Of a stretch of 64,000 nucleotides of DNA, positions 43,082 to 51,338 are shown in pieces. How positions within the stretch are numbered: position 1 is the first letter of the stretch; the number at the start of each line of letters is the position of its first letter. Location: assembly GCF_002368335.1 (NCBI RefSeq), contig NZ_AP018288.1, positions 1,233,247 through 1,297,246 of the forward strand, given 5' to 3'. The DNA is from Nostoc sp. NIES-4103 (GTDB taxonomy: Bacteria > Cyanobacteriota > Cyanobacteriia > Cyanobacteriales > Nostocaceae). The notes beneath the pieces were generated by a model. It worked only from the letters and a program-made list of their open reading frames with translations. It had not been told where the DNA came from and did no database searches. Position numbers and translations under genes: made by a program.

Positions 43082-43915
43082 ATGGCTATTATCCTCAATA
43101 ATACCAAAAACAAAAGCTTCAATCTATCCTTTAAGGAGTTGCTAGATCACCCGCAAATCCAAAAAATAGTTCCTTGGATTGTGCCAGTTTCCGTATTAAT
43201 ACTTTGGGAATTTTCTTCAAGAACAGGGCTACTTTCAAGTAGAATTTTACCAGCACCAAGTGGTGTCATATTCACAGCATATAAACTAGCCTCGACTGGA
43301 GAATTATTTCAACATATAGCAATTAGTGCTGGACGTGCGATATCTGGTTTTATCGTCGGTGGCAGTATTGGCTTTAGCTTAGGATTGCTCAATGGCTTTT
43401 CTCGTTTAGCAGAAAATTTGTTGGATAGTTCTTTACAAATGCTTCGCACCATCCCCAACTTAGCATTAATTCCGCTAGTGATTCTCTGGTTTGGGATTGG
43501 TGACCAAGCGAGATTATTTTTAGTATCTATGGGGGTTTTCTTTCCACTATATCTCAATACATTTCATGGAATTCGTAGTGTTGATCCTGGACTGATTGAG
43601 ATGGGGAGAGTCTATGGATTAAAAACACCACAACTGTTGTGGCAAATAATTTTTCCAGGAGCATTATCTTCGATTTTGGTAGGAGTCCGTTTTTCCTTGG
43701 GGATTATGTGGCTCACATTGATTGTGGCAGAAACCATTGCCGCAGATTCTGGTCTTGGTTACATGGCAATGAATGCCCGTGAGTTTATGCAAACTGATGT
43801 GGTGGTTTTGAGTATTGTAATCTACGCTTTGCTGGGTAAATTAGCAGATGCGATCGCTAGAGGTTTAGAAGCTAAATTCTTGGCTTGGAATCCCAACTAT
43901 CAACAGCGTAAATAG
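43082..43915 (+). CDS. ssuC: Sulfonate ABC transporter permease
   Basis: The 277-residue inner-membrane protein has about six hydrophobic segments (IVPVSVLILWEF, AISGFIVGGSIGFSLGLL, LALIPLVILWFGI and others). It also has the coupling loop EMGRVYGLKTPQLLWQIIFPGAL that contacts the ATPase. It ends AIARGLEAKFLAWNP, as is usual for SsuC/TauC. It follows ssuD by 132 bases and precedes ssuB by 89 bases that contain TTGGTCATTTGTC heptamers. Confidence 0.94.
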   Translation: MAIILNNTKNKSFNLSFKELLDHPQIQKIVPWIVPVSVLILWEFSSRTGLLSSRILPAPSGVIFTAYKLASTGELFQHIAISAGRAISGFIVGGSIGFSLGLLNGFSRLAENLLDSSLQMLRTIPNLALIPLVILWFGIGDQARLFLVSMGVFFPLYLNTFHGIRSVDPGLIEMGRVYGLKTPQLLWQIIFPGALSSILVGVRFSLGIMWLTLIVAETIAADSGLGYMAMNAREFMQTDVVVLSIVIYALLGKLADAIARGLEAKFLAWNPNYQQRK

Positions 43916-44004
43916 ATACTGTCATTAGTCATTGGTCATTTGTCCTTTGTAAATGTAAATAACAAATCACCGATGACAAAGGATAAATTTCAATTGTTCT
44001 AAAA

Positions 44005-44790
44005 ATGGAGGATTTTCAAGTGAGTGCAAGTATACAAGGTACACAGTTAAGTGTTTTGGATTTGACAAAGGCTTTTGGCAATCAAACTGTTTTAAACACG
44101 TTAAATTTAGAAGTCGCGCCTGGTGAATTTGTCGCCATTGTGGGACGTAGTGGTTGTGGTAAAAGTACCTTGTTGCGTCTTGTGTCTGGATTGGATAAAG
44201 CGACTTCAGGCGGGATATTGCTAGATGGAGAACCACTGCGTAAGCTGAGCCGTTCTGTAACAGTGATGTTTCAAGACCCCCGCTTGCTGCCTTGGAAGCG
44301 AGTAATCGAAAATGTGGGGTTAGGTTTGCAGGGTAATTGGCGTGAAAGAGCGCTATGGGCATTGGAGAAAGTAGGACTCAAAGATAGAGCTTCTGAGTGG
44401 CCGTCTGTACTGTCTGGAGGACAGCGGCAACGGGTATCATTAGCCAGAGCATTAGTAAGTCAGCCTCGTTTGCTGTTGCTAGATGAACCTTTGGGAGCAT
44501 TAGATGCTCTAACTCGCCTAGAAATGCAACATTTAATTGAATCTTTGTGGCAAGAGCGGAAGTTTACTGCATTTTTAGTTACTCATGATGTAGAAGAGGC
44601 TGTGGCCTTGGCAGACCGAGTGGTACTAATTGAAGATGGACGTATTGCTATGGATGTAGCTGTGAATCTGCCACGCCCAAGAGATAGAGCCAGTGAAGTA
44701 TTTGTCAATATCAGAGAAACTGTTTTAGAGCGAGTGATGAATGGTGAAAAAAGTCAAGCAAATCAACAATTGGTACACTCAGGTGTTTGA
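44005..44790 (+). CDS. ssuB: Sulfonate ABC transporter ATP-binding protein
   Basis: The 261-residue ATPase has Walker A GRSGCGKST, a Q-loop VMFQDPRLLPW, the signature LSGGQRQRVSLARAL, Walker B LLLLDEPLGALD and the switch histidine in FLVTHDVEEAV. The lengths are normal for SsuB. The usual SsuA is not next to it; two SsuA-like proteins are encoded elsewhere in the locus (29.1 and 35.7 kb). Confidence 0.95.
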   Translation: MEDFQVSASIQGTQLSVLDLTKAFGNQTVLNTLNLEVAPGEFVAIVGRSGCGKSTLLRLVSGLDKATSGGILLDGEPLRKLSRSVTVMFQDPRLLPWKRVIENVGLGLQGNWRERALWALEKVGLKDRASEWPSVLSGGQRQRVSLARALVSQPRLLLLDEPLGALDALTRLEMQHLIESLWQERKFTAFLVTHDVEEAVALADRVVLIEDGRIAMDVAVNLPRPRDRASEVFVNIRETVLERVMNGEKSQANQQLVHSGV

Positions 44791-44819
44791 AGTTTAGGTA
44801 TATAACGAACCACAGAGGA

Positions 44820-44862
44820 GGACACTTCCGTGCGGAGGTTCCCTCAGTTGAGGAAAGTGTCC
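44820..44862. repeat. Two-level hairpin, copy related to 7771-7814
   Basis: The arms GGACACTTCC and GGAAAGTGTCC are identical to those at 7771-7814. The inner part is slightly diverged. It is again embedded in an ACCACAGAGGA/CACAGAGA context. Confidence 0.75.
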
Positions 44863-45003
44863 GTCGCACAGAGAACACAGAGAAAGAGAAAAGGAGTTTT
44901 TAAAAGTTGGTATGACAGAGTATTAGGATAATTATCTAGTCGTAGGCTGAGTAATTTTCTTTCTCCAAGAGCGCACTGACACCTAAGTGCTGTCACCTGA
45001 GCA

Positions 45004-45037
45004 AGAGGTAGCCCTAGTAAAAATGGGCTAGACCTCT
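45004..45037 (+). terminator. Hairpin downstream of ssuB, possible terminator
   Basis: AGAGGTAGCCC pairs with GGGCTAGACCTCT (a two-base bulge) around an A-rich loop. It is 214 bases after ssuB and has no strong T-run, so it may be a repeat or a terminator. Confidence 0.35.
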
Positions 45038-45045
45038 GGTATTAT

Positions 45046-45140
45046 CAAAAAATTCGTAATTTGTAATTCGTAATTCGTAATTAAGAAAGTTAGGTATAGT
45101 CTGGGTTTTAAGGTTTGAATCTGTTGGCGGATTTGAAAAA
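45046..45140. repeat. ATTCGTA array with conserved tail
   Basis: Four or five degenerate ATTCGTA heptamers are followed by ATTAAGAAAGTTAGGTATAG and GTCTGGGTTTT. The same order, heptamers and then this tail, occurs at 63716-63765 with few changes. Confidence 0.7.
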
Positions 45141-45224
45141 GTATAAATTGCACAATTATTATATTTGTTGACCGCTGACTGTCAGCAGTCAACAGTGAGC
45201 AGTCAACATTCACCACAATTAAAA

Positions 45225-46172
45225 ATGAAACTCATTTTACCTATCGAAGTCGCTGCCGAAATTGAGCCTCATCTACCATCTGACACAAAAATTGTACTGG
45301 TTGACAGTGATGGCAATCTCGACAATGATGCCCATGATGCGGAAGTTTATTTAAGTTGGTTTTTTCTCAAACTTACTAGCCTGCATCAAGTTTTAGCAGC
45401 AGCCCCGGCGCTGCGTTGGCATCATGCGCCGAATGCAGGGGTAAATCACTTTCTCACACCAGCTTATTTGGAACGCGACCTCATTCTGACTAATGGGGCT
45501 GGAGTACATGGAATTCCGATCGCAGAATTTGTCATTGCTTATATACTCTCCCACGCTAAACATTTGCCACAGTTGCACGCGCTACAAGCTGAACGTCACT
45601 GGAAAAGACACTTTCCTATCCAAGAATTAACGGATGCTACTTTATTAATTATTGGTGCTGGTGGTATCGGTCAAGAAATTGCTGCCCGCGCCAAAGCTTT
45701 CAATATGAGAATTTTTGGCAGTCGCCGCCATCCTCAAGAATTGCCGAATTTCGACTTAGTTGTGGGTGCAGATGAATGGCGATCGCTCCTAGTAGAAGTT
45801 GATTATGTAGTAATTGCTACGCCACTGACTAGTGAAACCAAAGGCTTAATTGATGAAACTGTATTGCGATCGCTGCCTCCTCATGCTTATCTAATTAATA
45901 TTGCTCGTGGTGCAGTAGTCGATGAACCAGCATTGATTAAAGCCCTAACCGAAGGTTGGATTGCAGGCGCAGCATTAGATACAGTAATTGGAGAACCGCT
46001 ATCATCGGATAGTCCTTTGTGGTCAGTTCCTAATCTGTTTATTACACCTCACTGTTCAGGTCATTCCCCAAGAGTGAAACAGCGCTCAATAGAATTGTTT
46101 CTTGACAATTTCCAACGCTACCAAGCTGGTCAGCCTTTACGGAATGTAGTGGACAAGCAAGCAGGGTATTGA
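45225..46172 (+). CDS. D-isomer-specific 2-hydroxyacid dehydrogenase (copy 1)
   Basis: The 315-residue protein reduces or oxidises 2-hydroxy/2-keto acids with NAD(P). It has the nucleotide motif LLIIGAGGIGQEIAARAKAF and the conserved VIATPLTSETKGLIDE. The catalytic arginine is in INIARGAVVDEPAL, the glutamate in DTVIGEPL, and the histidine in FITPHCSGHSP. I chose the ATG at 45225; the 20 residues upstream are encoded by a GTCAACAGT-type repeat. It is a tandem duplicate of the next gene. It could process the keto acid left after desulfonation, by inference. Confidence 0.9.
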   Translation: MKLILPIEVAAEIEPHLPSDTKIVLVDSDGNLDNDAHDAEVYLSWFFLKLTSLHQVLAAAPALRWHHAPNAGVNHFLTPAYLERDLILTNGAGVHGIPIAEFVIAYILSHAKHLPQLHALQAERHWKRHFPIQELTDATLLIIGAGGIGQEIAARAKAFNMRIFGSRRHPQELPNFDLVVGADEWRSLLVEVDYVVIATPLTSETKGLIDETVLRSLPPHAYLINIARGAVVDEPALIKALTEGWIAGAALDTVIGEPLSSDSPLWSVPNLFITPHCSGHSPRVKQRSIELFLDNFQRYQAGQPLRNVVDKQAGY

Positions 46173-46212
46173 TGGGAAGATGAGGGAGATGAGGGAGATG
46201 AGGGAGATGGGG
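46173..46212. repeat. GATGAGGGA nonamer array
   Basis: Three to four copies of GATGAGGGA follow the stop codon of the first dehydrogenase. They separate it from its tandem paralogue. Confidence 0.75.
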
Positions 46213-46268
46213 AGAGTGTTAACAACTAACCACTGACCACTGACAACTGACCAAAAAGGTAATGAGTT

Positions 46269-47216
46269 GTGAAAATAATTCTACCTGTGAATCTTGCTTC
46301 TGACATTGAGCCACATTTACCATCTGACATGGAGGTAGTGCAGGTGGATAGTGAAGGCAATCTCAATGGTGATGCCAGTGATGTAGAAATTTATGTTAAT
46401 GGATTTTACTCAGATTTCAGTATATATGACAAGGTATTAGCAGTGTTACCTGCATTGCGTTGGCAACAGTCACCGAGTGCAGGGGTAAATCACCTCCTCA
46501 CACCTGCTTTTCTACAACGGGACATTATCCTGACTAACGGTGCAGGGATTCATGCCATACCGATTTCGGAATTTGTCTTGACTTTCATGCTGTATCATGC
46601 TAAAAATCTGCGAAAGTTGCAAATATTCCAGGAACAGCACACTTGGGTAAGAGGAGTGTTTCTCGAAGAGTTAGCAAACGCAACTTTGTTAATTATTGGT
46701 ACAGGAAACATTGGTCAAGCGATCGCACATCGTGCGAAAGCATTTGGAATGCAAGTTTGGGGTAGTCGCCGTCGTGCCGAACCGTTACCGAATTTTGACA
46801 AAATTGTGGGTGCAGATGAATGGCGATCGCTCCTACCAGCAGCAGACTATGTAGTGATTGCTACTCCTTTGACTCCAGAAACTCGCGGCATGATTGATGC
46901 TACAGCATTGCGGTTGATGCGGCGGTCTGCTTACTTAATTAATATTGCTCGTGGTGCGATCGTTGATGAAGCCGCATTGGTGACTGCTTTAAGTGAGGGT
47001 TGGATAGCTGGTGCCGGACTAGACACCGTTACTACTGAACCGCTACTGCCAGAAAATCCTTTGTGGTCGCTATCGAACGTCTTTATTACACCCCACTGTT
47101 CAGCCCTTTCACCATATCTCAAAGAGCGTATCACAGAACTATTTATTGATAATCTCAAACGTTACCAAACTGGGCAACCCTTGCGGAATCTAGTAGACAA
47201 GCAAGCGGGATATTAA
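46269..47216 (+). CDS. D-isomer-specific 2-hydroxyacid dehydrogenase (copy 2)
   Basis: This 315-residue protein is a close tandem paralogue of the preceding gene, with the same length and nearly the same end (PLRNLVDKQAGY against PLRNVVDKQAGY). The motifs are LLIIGTGNIGQAIAHRAKAFG, VIATPLTPETRGMIDA, INIARGAIVDEAAL, DTVTTEPL and FITPHCSALSP. The start is GTG. Differences cluster in residues 35-60 and 110-130, close to the expected substrate pocket, which hints at different substrate choice. Confidence 0.9.
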   Translation: MKIILPVNLASDIEPHLPSDMEVVQVDSEGNLNGDASDVEIYVNGFYSDFSIYDKVLAVLPALRWQQSPSAGVNHLLTPAFLQRDIILTNGAGIHAIPISEFVLTFMLYHAKNLRKLQIFQEQHTWVRGVFLEELANATLLIIGTGNIGQAIAHRAKAFGMQVWGSRRRAEPLPNFDKIVGADEWRSLLPAADYVVIATPLTPETRGMIDATALRLMRRSAYLINIARGAIVDEAALVTALSEGWIAGAGLDTVTTEPLLPENPLWSLSNVFITPHCSALSPYLKERITELFIDNLKRYQTGQPLRNLVDKQAGY

Positions 47217-47283
47217 TTGGGCATGGGGCATTGGGCATTGAAAATTAGGGTAGATTTTTCTTCCTCATCACCCTCATCACCAC

Positions 47284-47390
47284 GGCAGTTGCTCCACTTG
47301 GGGAAACCCCAAGACCGTACTGCCTCACCGCACTGGCTAAGCGAAGCAAAGAGAGGCTTTGAATTCCCCCTTTCCGCGTCGGAAAGGGGG
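47284..47390. repeat. GC-rich hairpins downstream of the dehydrogenases
   Basis: GGCAGT/ACTGCC arms with an inner CTTGGGGAAACCCCAAG stem lie at 47284-47324. A CCCCCTTTCC/GGAAAGGGGG stem lies at 47366-47390, followed by TCAGGGGGTTAG. The first has the two-level design seen in trpD. They sit between convergent genes and could also stop transcription. Confidence 0.65.
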
Positions 47391-47465
47391 TCAGGGGGTT
47401 AGGTCTTGGATGGCTTTGATGTTTCGCATAATACTTTTCAAACATCCTCTTACACTCCTTTCACT

Positions 47466-48665
47466 TCACTTGACTTTAAGTATCGATTTTCCTAAAGACT
47501 GACAAATAACATCATTTTGTGGTGTATGAATACGGCTACACAGCACATCCCGGTAGTGTCGTTCTAGAGGATTCTTTTTCATAAGACCAGGATTACCAGT
47601 CAGTTCTAAACCAATCTCCACGGCACGAATTGAGTTAGTTGTTGTCAGGTATTTAACAGTTTGCGCTTGTAATCCCACGTTAAGTTCATACTCGCCCTTG
47701 TCAATGTCTTGCGCTAAGCCATAAATAAGTCTGCGGTTAGCAAATAGCAATGCTTCCATCTCACCTACAGCTGTTTGGAAGCGCGGCAAAGTAGCTAATG
47801 ATTCCCCCAAATTAGAAGGTGTACGCTCATTCAAGTAGTTAACTAGCCAATCTCGTGCCGCAGTAGCAACTCCTAGATACAAAGCACTGATTGTCAAACT
47901 ACCCCAAGTAGAAATCAGGGGATCAAAGGATGGCACAGCAGATATGGGGCGAATATCAAGAGCATATTCAGTAGGAATTAATACTTTCTCCAAAATTAAA
48001 TCGTGACTGCCCGTGGCTCTCATTCCCAGGTGATCCCAGGTTTCGACAATTCGCAAGCCAGGAAGGTCACGGGGTACAAGAAAGCTGCCAACTTGGGGTT
48101 CATCTTCAGTTGTCCGCGCCCAGACAACAAAGTAGCTGAGGATGGGACTACCAGTGGTGTATTGCTTATGACCTGTTAACAGCCAACCTTCTGCTGTCTT
48201 AAGAGCAAATGTCGCTGGTAATCCTCCTCTGGCTGGTGTACCCAATTCTGGCTCGACACGAGCAGCATTAAGTAAAGCAATGCCTTCAATGGACTCCCGA
48301 CACAACCGCTTGTAAAGTTCTGGATGCCAGCGACGGCTACGGGCGGCATGGGCATGTTGAAGATAGTGCATCGTCAGTACTAGTGCTGTGGAAGCATCGC
48401 CCCGTGCTATCCCCTCAATCACTCGGCAGATACTCGCCAGTTCCAAACCCTGACCACCCATTTCACGCGGAATGCTTAAACTGAGGAGTCCAGCTTCATG
48501 CAAGGCTGTAAAGTTCTCGAAGGGAAATGAACCATCTTTGTCGTGTGCTGCTGCACGGGTTGCAAAGTCCTTGGCAAGAGCTTCTACTCGGTCAAAAAGA
48601 TGAGGAATAGTTTCTAAACCTGTGTTTATAAAGGTTTCTGGCACTGCTTGCTCCAACTGTGACAT
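47466..48665 (-). CDS. Acyl-CoA dehydrogenase family protein, SfnB/DszC-like
   Basis: The 399-residue flavoprotein has the acyl-CoA dehydrogenase fold. The N-terminal helical part has LHEAGLLSLSIPREMGGQGLEL. The middle domain has WLLTGHKQYTTGSPILSYFVVWART and MRATGSHDLILEKVLIP. The C-terminal helices end in ELTGNPGLMKKNPLERHYRDVLCSRIHTPQND. The HYRDVLCSRIHTPQND segment and the lack of the usual catalytic glutamate region point to the FMN-dependent monooxygenase branch (SfnB, DszC), often found with sulfur-scavenging genes. I infer a role in oxidising an organosulfur compound. It faces the dehydrogenases convergently. Confidence 0.88.
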   Translation of the reverse strand: MSQLEQAVPETFINTGLETIPHLFDRVEALAKDFATRAAAHDKDGSFPFENFTALHEAGLLSLSIPREMGGQGLELASICRVIEGIARGDASTALVLTMHYLQHAHAARSRRWHPELYKRLCRESIEGIALLNAARVEPELGTPARGGLPATFALKTAEGWLLTGHKQYTTGSPILSYFVVWARTTEDEPQVGSFLVPRDLPGLRIVETWDHLGMRATGSHDLILEKVLIPTEYALDIRPISAVPSFDPLISTWGSLTISALYLGVATAARDWLVNYLNERTPSNLGESLATLPRFQTAVGEMEALLFANRRLIYGLAQDIDKGEYELNVGLQAQTVKYLTTTNSIRAVEIGLELTGNPGLMKKNPLERHYRDVLCSRIHTPQNDVICQSLGKSILKVK

Positions 48666-49105
48666 ATATATACTCCTTTAAAACTCACTTTACTACTTTT
48701 GAATCAGAGATTTTTTGTATGAGGTTTAAATAAAAAATATAGTCAGATATAGTCAAAGGTAATCATTCATGGTACACAAGATGTGTTACGCACATGATAA
48801 TCAAAACTGAATGACACGCTCGAAACATGAAACCTGGCCTGGGCAGGGTGTAGGGGGTAGTGTTGATAAAAACCGAATTTTAGTGAGCTTGCTTGTTTCG
48901 CTTATCTATGGTAAATTTATGAACAATAAATAACTGTAAATCGATAGGTTTATAGTAGTTTGATTAATTGTACTACACAGTGGTCTATATTTCTCAGTAA
49001 CCTTGTCCGCCCAAGATAGTGAGTATATAGATATCTCTAGTAGTTCAAGCCAGCGATCGCAAAGTGACAGCAATTGAAACAATGATTACTACAGATGAAA
49101 GACTG

Positions 49106-49167
49106 GTAGGGGCGGGTTTCAAAATATGATTAATTATTAATGATGATCTAGGTGAACCCGCCCCTAC
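49106..49167. mobile_element. Short inverted-repeat element (GTAGGGGCGGGTT ends)
   Basis: Arms of 14 bp (one mismatch) enclose 34 AT-rich bases with no coding content. Elements with such ends are common in cyanobacterial intergenic DNA; this one could be a MITE. Confidence 0.55.
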
Positions 49168-49201
49168 TGAGTTACGCAATCCAAAATCTAAAATCTGTCT
49201 T

Positions 49202-49245
49202 GAAAAGTTTGCAAGGGCGGGGGGAACCCCCGCACACAACTTTTC
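49202..49245. repeat. Two-level hairpin before the aldolase remnant
   Basis: GAAAAGTT/AACTTTTC arms enclose a GCGGGGG/CCCCCGC stem. The inner part resembles the hairpins in trpD and at 7771. It marks the break point of the truncated aldolase gene. Confidence 0.65.
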
Positions 49246-49269
49246 GCAAAATCCAAAATGTTATGACTT

Positions 49270-49542
49270 GTGATTTTGAGCGATCGCAAAGCTGTAATCC
49301 TGCGTAACCACGGAATCTTGACGGTAGGACATAGTGTAGATGAAGCAGCTTGGTGGTACATCAGGTTAGAAGATACTGCCAAAGTCCAATTGCTAGCAGA
49401 AGCCGTAGGAAAACCAGTGCTGATAGACCATGACATCGCCTTAAAAATTCAGCAACGCGGTGGTACTCGTAAAGCAGGCTGGGGTGGATTCCAGTATTTG
49501 TGGGATGAAATCACCCACGACCAACCCGACCTGCTTGATTGA
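49270..49542 (+). pseudogene. C-terminal remnant of a class II aldolase/adducin-family gene
   Basis: The 90 residues (ILSDRKAVILRNHGILTVGHSVDEAAWWYI, shown here in parts: ILRNHGILTVG, DEAAWWYI, QRGGTRKAGW) match only the last third of class II aldolase/adducin proteins. The family normally has over 200 residues. The zinc-binding N-terminal part is absent. Upstream lies a GC-rich hairpin and repeat rather than aldolase sequence. The gene was probably cut by a repeat insertion or deletion. A strong terminator still follows. Confidence 0.75.
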
Positions 49543-49584
49543 TAGTTATCAGTCATCCTCAATTTTGAATTATCCCAGTGATCT

Positions 49585-49631
49585 ACTCACCAAACTATCA
49601 AGGTACTACTAGTAGTTGGTGAGTTTTTTTT
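49585..49631 (+). terminator. Rho-independent terminator after the aldolase remnant
   Basis: ACTCACCAAACTA pairs with TAGTTGGTGAGT (one bulge) and is followed by eight T residues. This is the clearest intrinsic terminator of the window. Confidence 0.75.
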
Positions 49632-49771
49632 AACTAAGTCTTAGCAGAATTCAAAAGTCAGGAATAAGAGATTAACAAAGAGAAAATATGTCATTGTAAG
49701 TTATTGGAATTTACCTCTTGCTTTCGATACAGCAGTATATTTTATTTGTATTAATTTGTGCATAATGACTA

Positions 49772-50440
49772 ATGTTGAAAGCTATTATCTTCGATTTAGA
49801 TGGAACTCTTCTTGATCGAGATTCTTCGATAAAACATTTTATTTCTACACAATATAACAGATTTGCACCGAGATTTAATAATATTCGCAAGAATGAGTAT
49901 ATTTCCAGATTTATCGAGTTAGATTGTCGGGGTTATGTTTGGAAAGATAAAGTTTACCAAACTATGATTAATGATTTCGGACTTCAAACTGTAACATGGC
50001 AAGAGTTGCTAGACGATTACTATATAGAGTTTAGAAATTATTGTATTCCATTCCCAAATCTCCTAAAAATTCTTGATATCTTAACAAAAGAAGGATATTT
50101 ACTCGGCATCATTACTAACGGTCTAGGTGATTTCCAGATGCGTAGTATTCAAGGTTTAGGTATTGAGAAATACTTTCAAACTATTTTGATTTCAGAAATT
50201 GAAAGAGTTCGCAAACCAGAAGCTGAGATATTTCTTCGTGCTTTACACAGACTTGGCGTCACAGCAGACGAGAGTATATTTATTGGAGATCATCCAGATG
50301 TAGATGTGATGGGAGCAAAGCACGTTGGTATGAAAAGCATTTGGAAAAGAGATTTAGGATGGGCAGAACCAGAAAATGCAGATGGAATTATTGATGATTT
50401 AGGAGATTTACCTTTGGTGATTGAACGTCTTTATATGTAA
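49772..50440 (+). CDS. HAD-family hydrolase
   Basis: The 222-residue protein has all four HAD motifs. These are the nucleophile in IIFDLDGTLLDRDSS, LGIITNG (motif II), RKPEAEIF with its lysine (motif III), and IGDHPDVDVMGA (motif IV). The helical cap between residues 18 and 85 is of the C1 type, as in phosphoglycolate phosphatase and YjjG relatives. The substrate is unknown. Its stop codon directly abuts the stop of the convergent acetyltransferase, with no base between. Confidence 0.92.
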   Translation: MLKAIIFDLDGTLLDRDSSIKHFISTQYNRFAPRFNNIRKNEYISRFIELDCRGYVWKDKVYQTMINDFGLQTVTWQELLDDYYIEFRNYCIPFPNLLKILDILTKEGYLLGIITNGLGDFQMRSIQGLGIEKYFQTILISEIERVRKPEAEIFLRALHRLGVTADESIFIGDHPDVDVMGAKHVGMKSIWKRDLGWAEPENADGIIDDLGDLPLVIERLYM

Positions 50441-50938
50441 TCATTCTGTAGTAATAGTCAAGGTTTTACTCATTTTAGTAACTGGGACAAACATCCCAGT
50501 TCTTAACTTATGAGGCGCTCTTTTTATGGGAGTAAATCCTACACGCAAATAAAATCCTTCAGCATAAAGGCTAGCAGTGGTAAATACTTTATCTATACCT
50601 TGAGCGATCGCTTCGTCGCAAAAATGTTGAACTAAGGCTCGCCCGATTCCTTTACCTTGATAACGAGGATGGACATAAAGCCCAATAAGTTCATCAACAG
50701 TAAAACTAGCAAATCCTGTAATCGCATCACCCTCGACAGCAACGCAGCAAGTTTCAGCTTTCATACTCTTCAAGATATTAGACCCATCAGGCTTTTCGCG
50801 ATAGTTGCGCCAAGCTAACAGTTCTTTGTGTGTATAAAAAGTTGCTGGAAGAGCTTTGATGGCAGCAATATGAATTGCACTCAGCGCCCACGCATCTGAT
50901 TCTACAGCAGGTCGAAGAGATATTTCTTTAGCGTTCAT
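50441..50938 (-). CDS. GNAT-family N-acetyltransferase
   Basis: The 165-residue protein has the GNAT acetyl-CoA loop in YVHPRYQGKGIGRALVQHFCDEA. It is preceded by the beta strand GFASFTVDELIGLYV and followed by the typical LYAEGFYLRVGFTPI. The acceptor is unknown. I use the ATG at 50938; an upstream TTG at 50959 would add seven residues. It is convergent with the HAD gene. Confidence 0.9.
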   Translation of the reverse strand: MNAKEISLRPAVESDAWALSAIHIAAIKALPATFYTHKELLAWRNYREKPDGSNILKSMKAETCCVAVEGDAITGFASFTVDELIGLYVHPRYQGKGIGRALVQHFCDEAIAQGIDKVFTTASLYAEGFYLRVGFTPIKRAPHKLRTGMFVPVTKMSKTLTITTE

Positions 50939-51338
50939 AGTTTCAGGGCTGGTATTCAATTGACTTGCCTACTTAATTTTCTGATACCAGCATACCAATT
51001 TCGGTTAACAGCGAAGTAAATTGCGATCGCAGGTTGGAACTAGGAAACAAAACGCAAAAAAGCAAAGGAGACAATTATTTACTACTGAAGTATAAATTAT
51101 TGTAAACCTCTTGGTCATAAATTATATAAAATCTTAATTACCATTAATCCTATCGGAAAACCGTATATTATTGAGTAAGCAATAAAATAACCAACCTCAA
51201 AAGGCAAAAACAGAAACAATAAAGCGATAGCTTTTGTTATTTGCCGAATTTTGCTGTGCTTATTTGAATAGCTTGTCAAAGCTTGCTTAATAGGCGATTT
51301 ACGAAGTTGGAAGTGATTAGAAAGTTTAAGGAGTAAAA
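50939..51338. other. Intergenic region with a possible small ORF
   Basis: The 400 bases hold the promoters of the acetyltransferase and of the DUF442 gene, with a HIP1-like TTGCGATCGC near 51020. A minus-strand frame at 51115-51279 could code a 54-residue hydrophobic peptide. A clear AAGGAG Shine-Dalgarno sequence precedes 51339. Confidence 0.45.
51115..51279 (-). CDS. Possible small membrane peptide
   Basis: A TTG-initiated frame of 54 codons reads a basic N-terminus (SNKHSKIRQITK). A strong hydrophobic stretch (AIALLFLFLPFEVGYFIAY) and IIYGFPIGLMVIKILYNL follow, which could span the membrane once or twice. There is no clear ribosome-binding site and no ATG except inside the hydrophobic part. 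It may be a remnant or chance. Confidence 0.22.
   Translation of the reverse strand: MTSYSNKHSKIRQITKAIALLFLFLPFEVGYFIAYSIIYGFPIGLMVIKILYNL

Larger units (their letters stand above)
44791..45224. other. Repeat-rich gap downstream of ssuB
   Basis: No gene is seen. The gap holds a two-level hairpin (44820-44862), a further hairpin AGAGGTAGCCC/GGGCTAGACCTCT at 45004-45037, and an ATTCGTA array (45046-45081) with its conserved tail. A CAGCAGTCAACAGTGAGCAG repeat lies just before the next gene. Confidence 0.55.
48666..49269. other. Intergenic region with MITE-like inverted repeats
   Basis: No intact gene is seen. An inverted repeat GTAGGGGCGGGTTT/GAACCCGCCCCTAC lies at 49106-49167 and a two-level hairpin at 49202-49245. 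The latter ends 25 bases before the aldolase remnant. The promoter of the SfnB-like gene should lie just above 48665. Confidence 0.5.
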
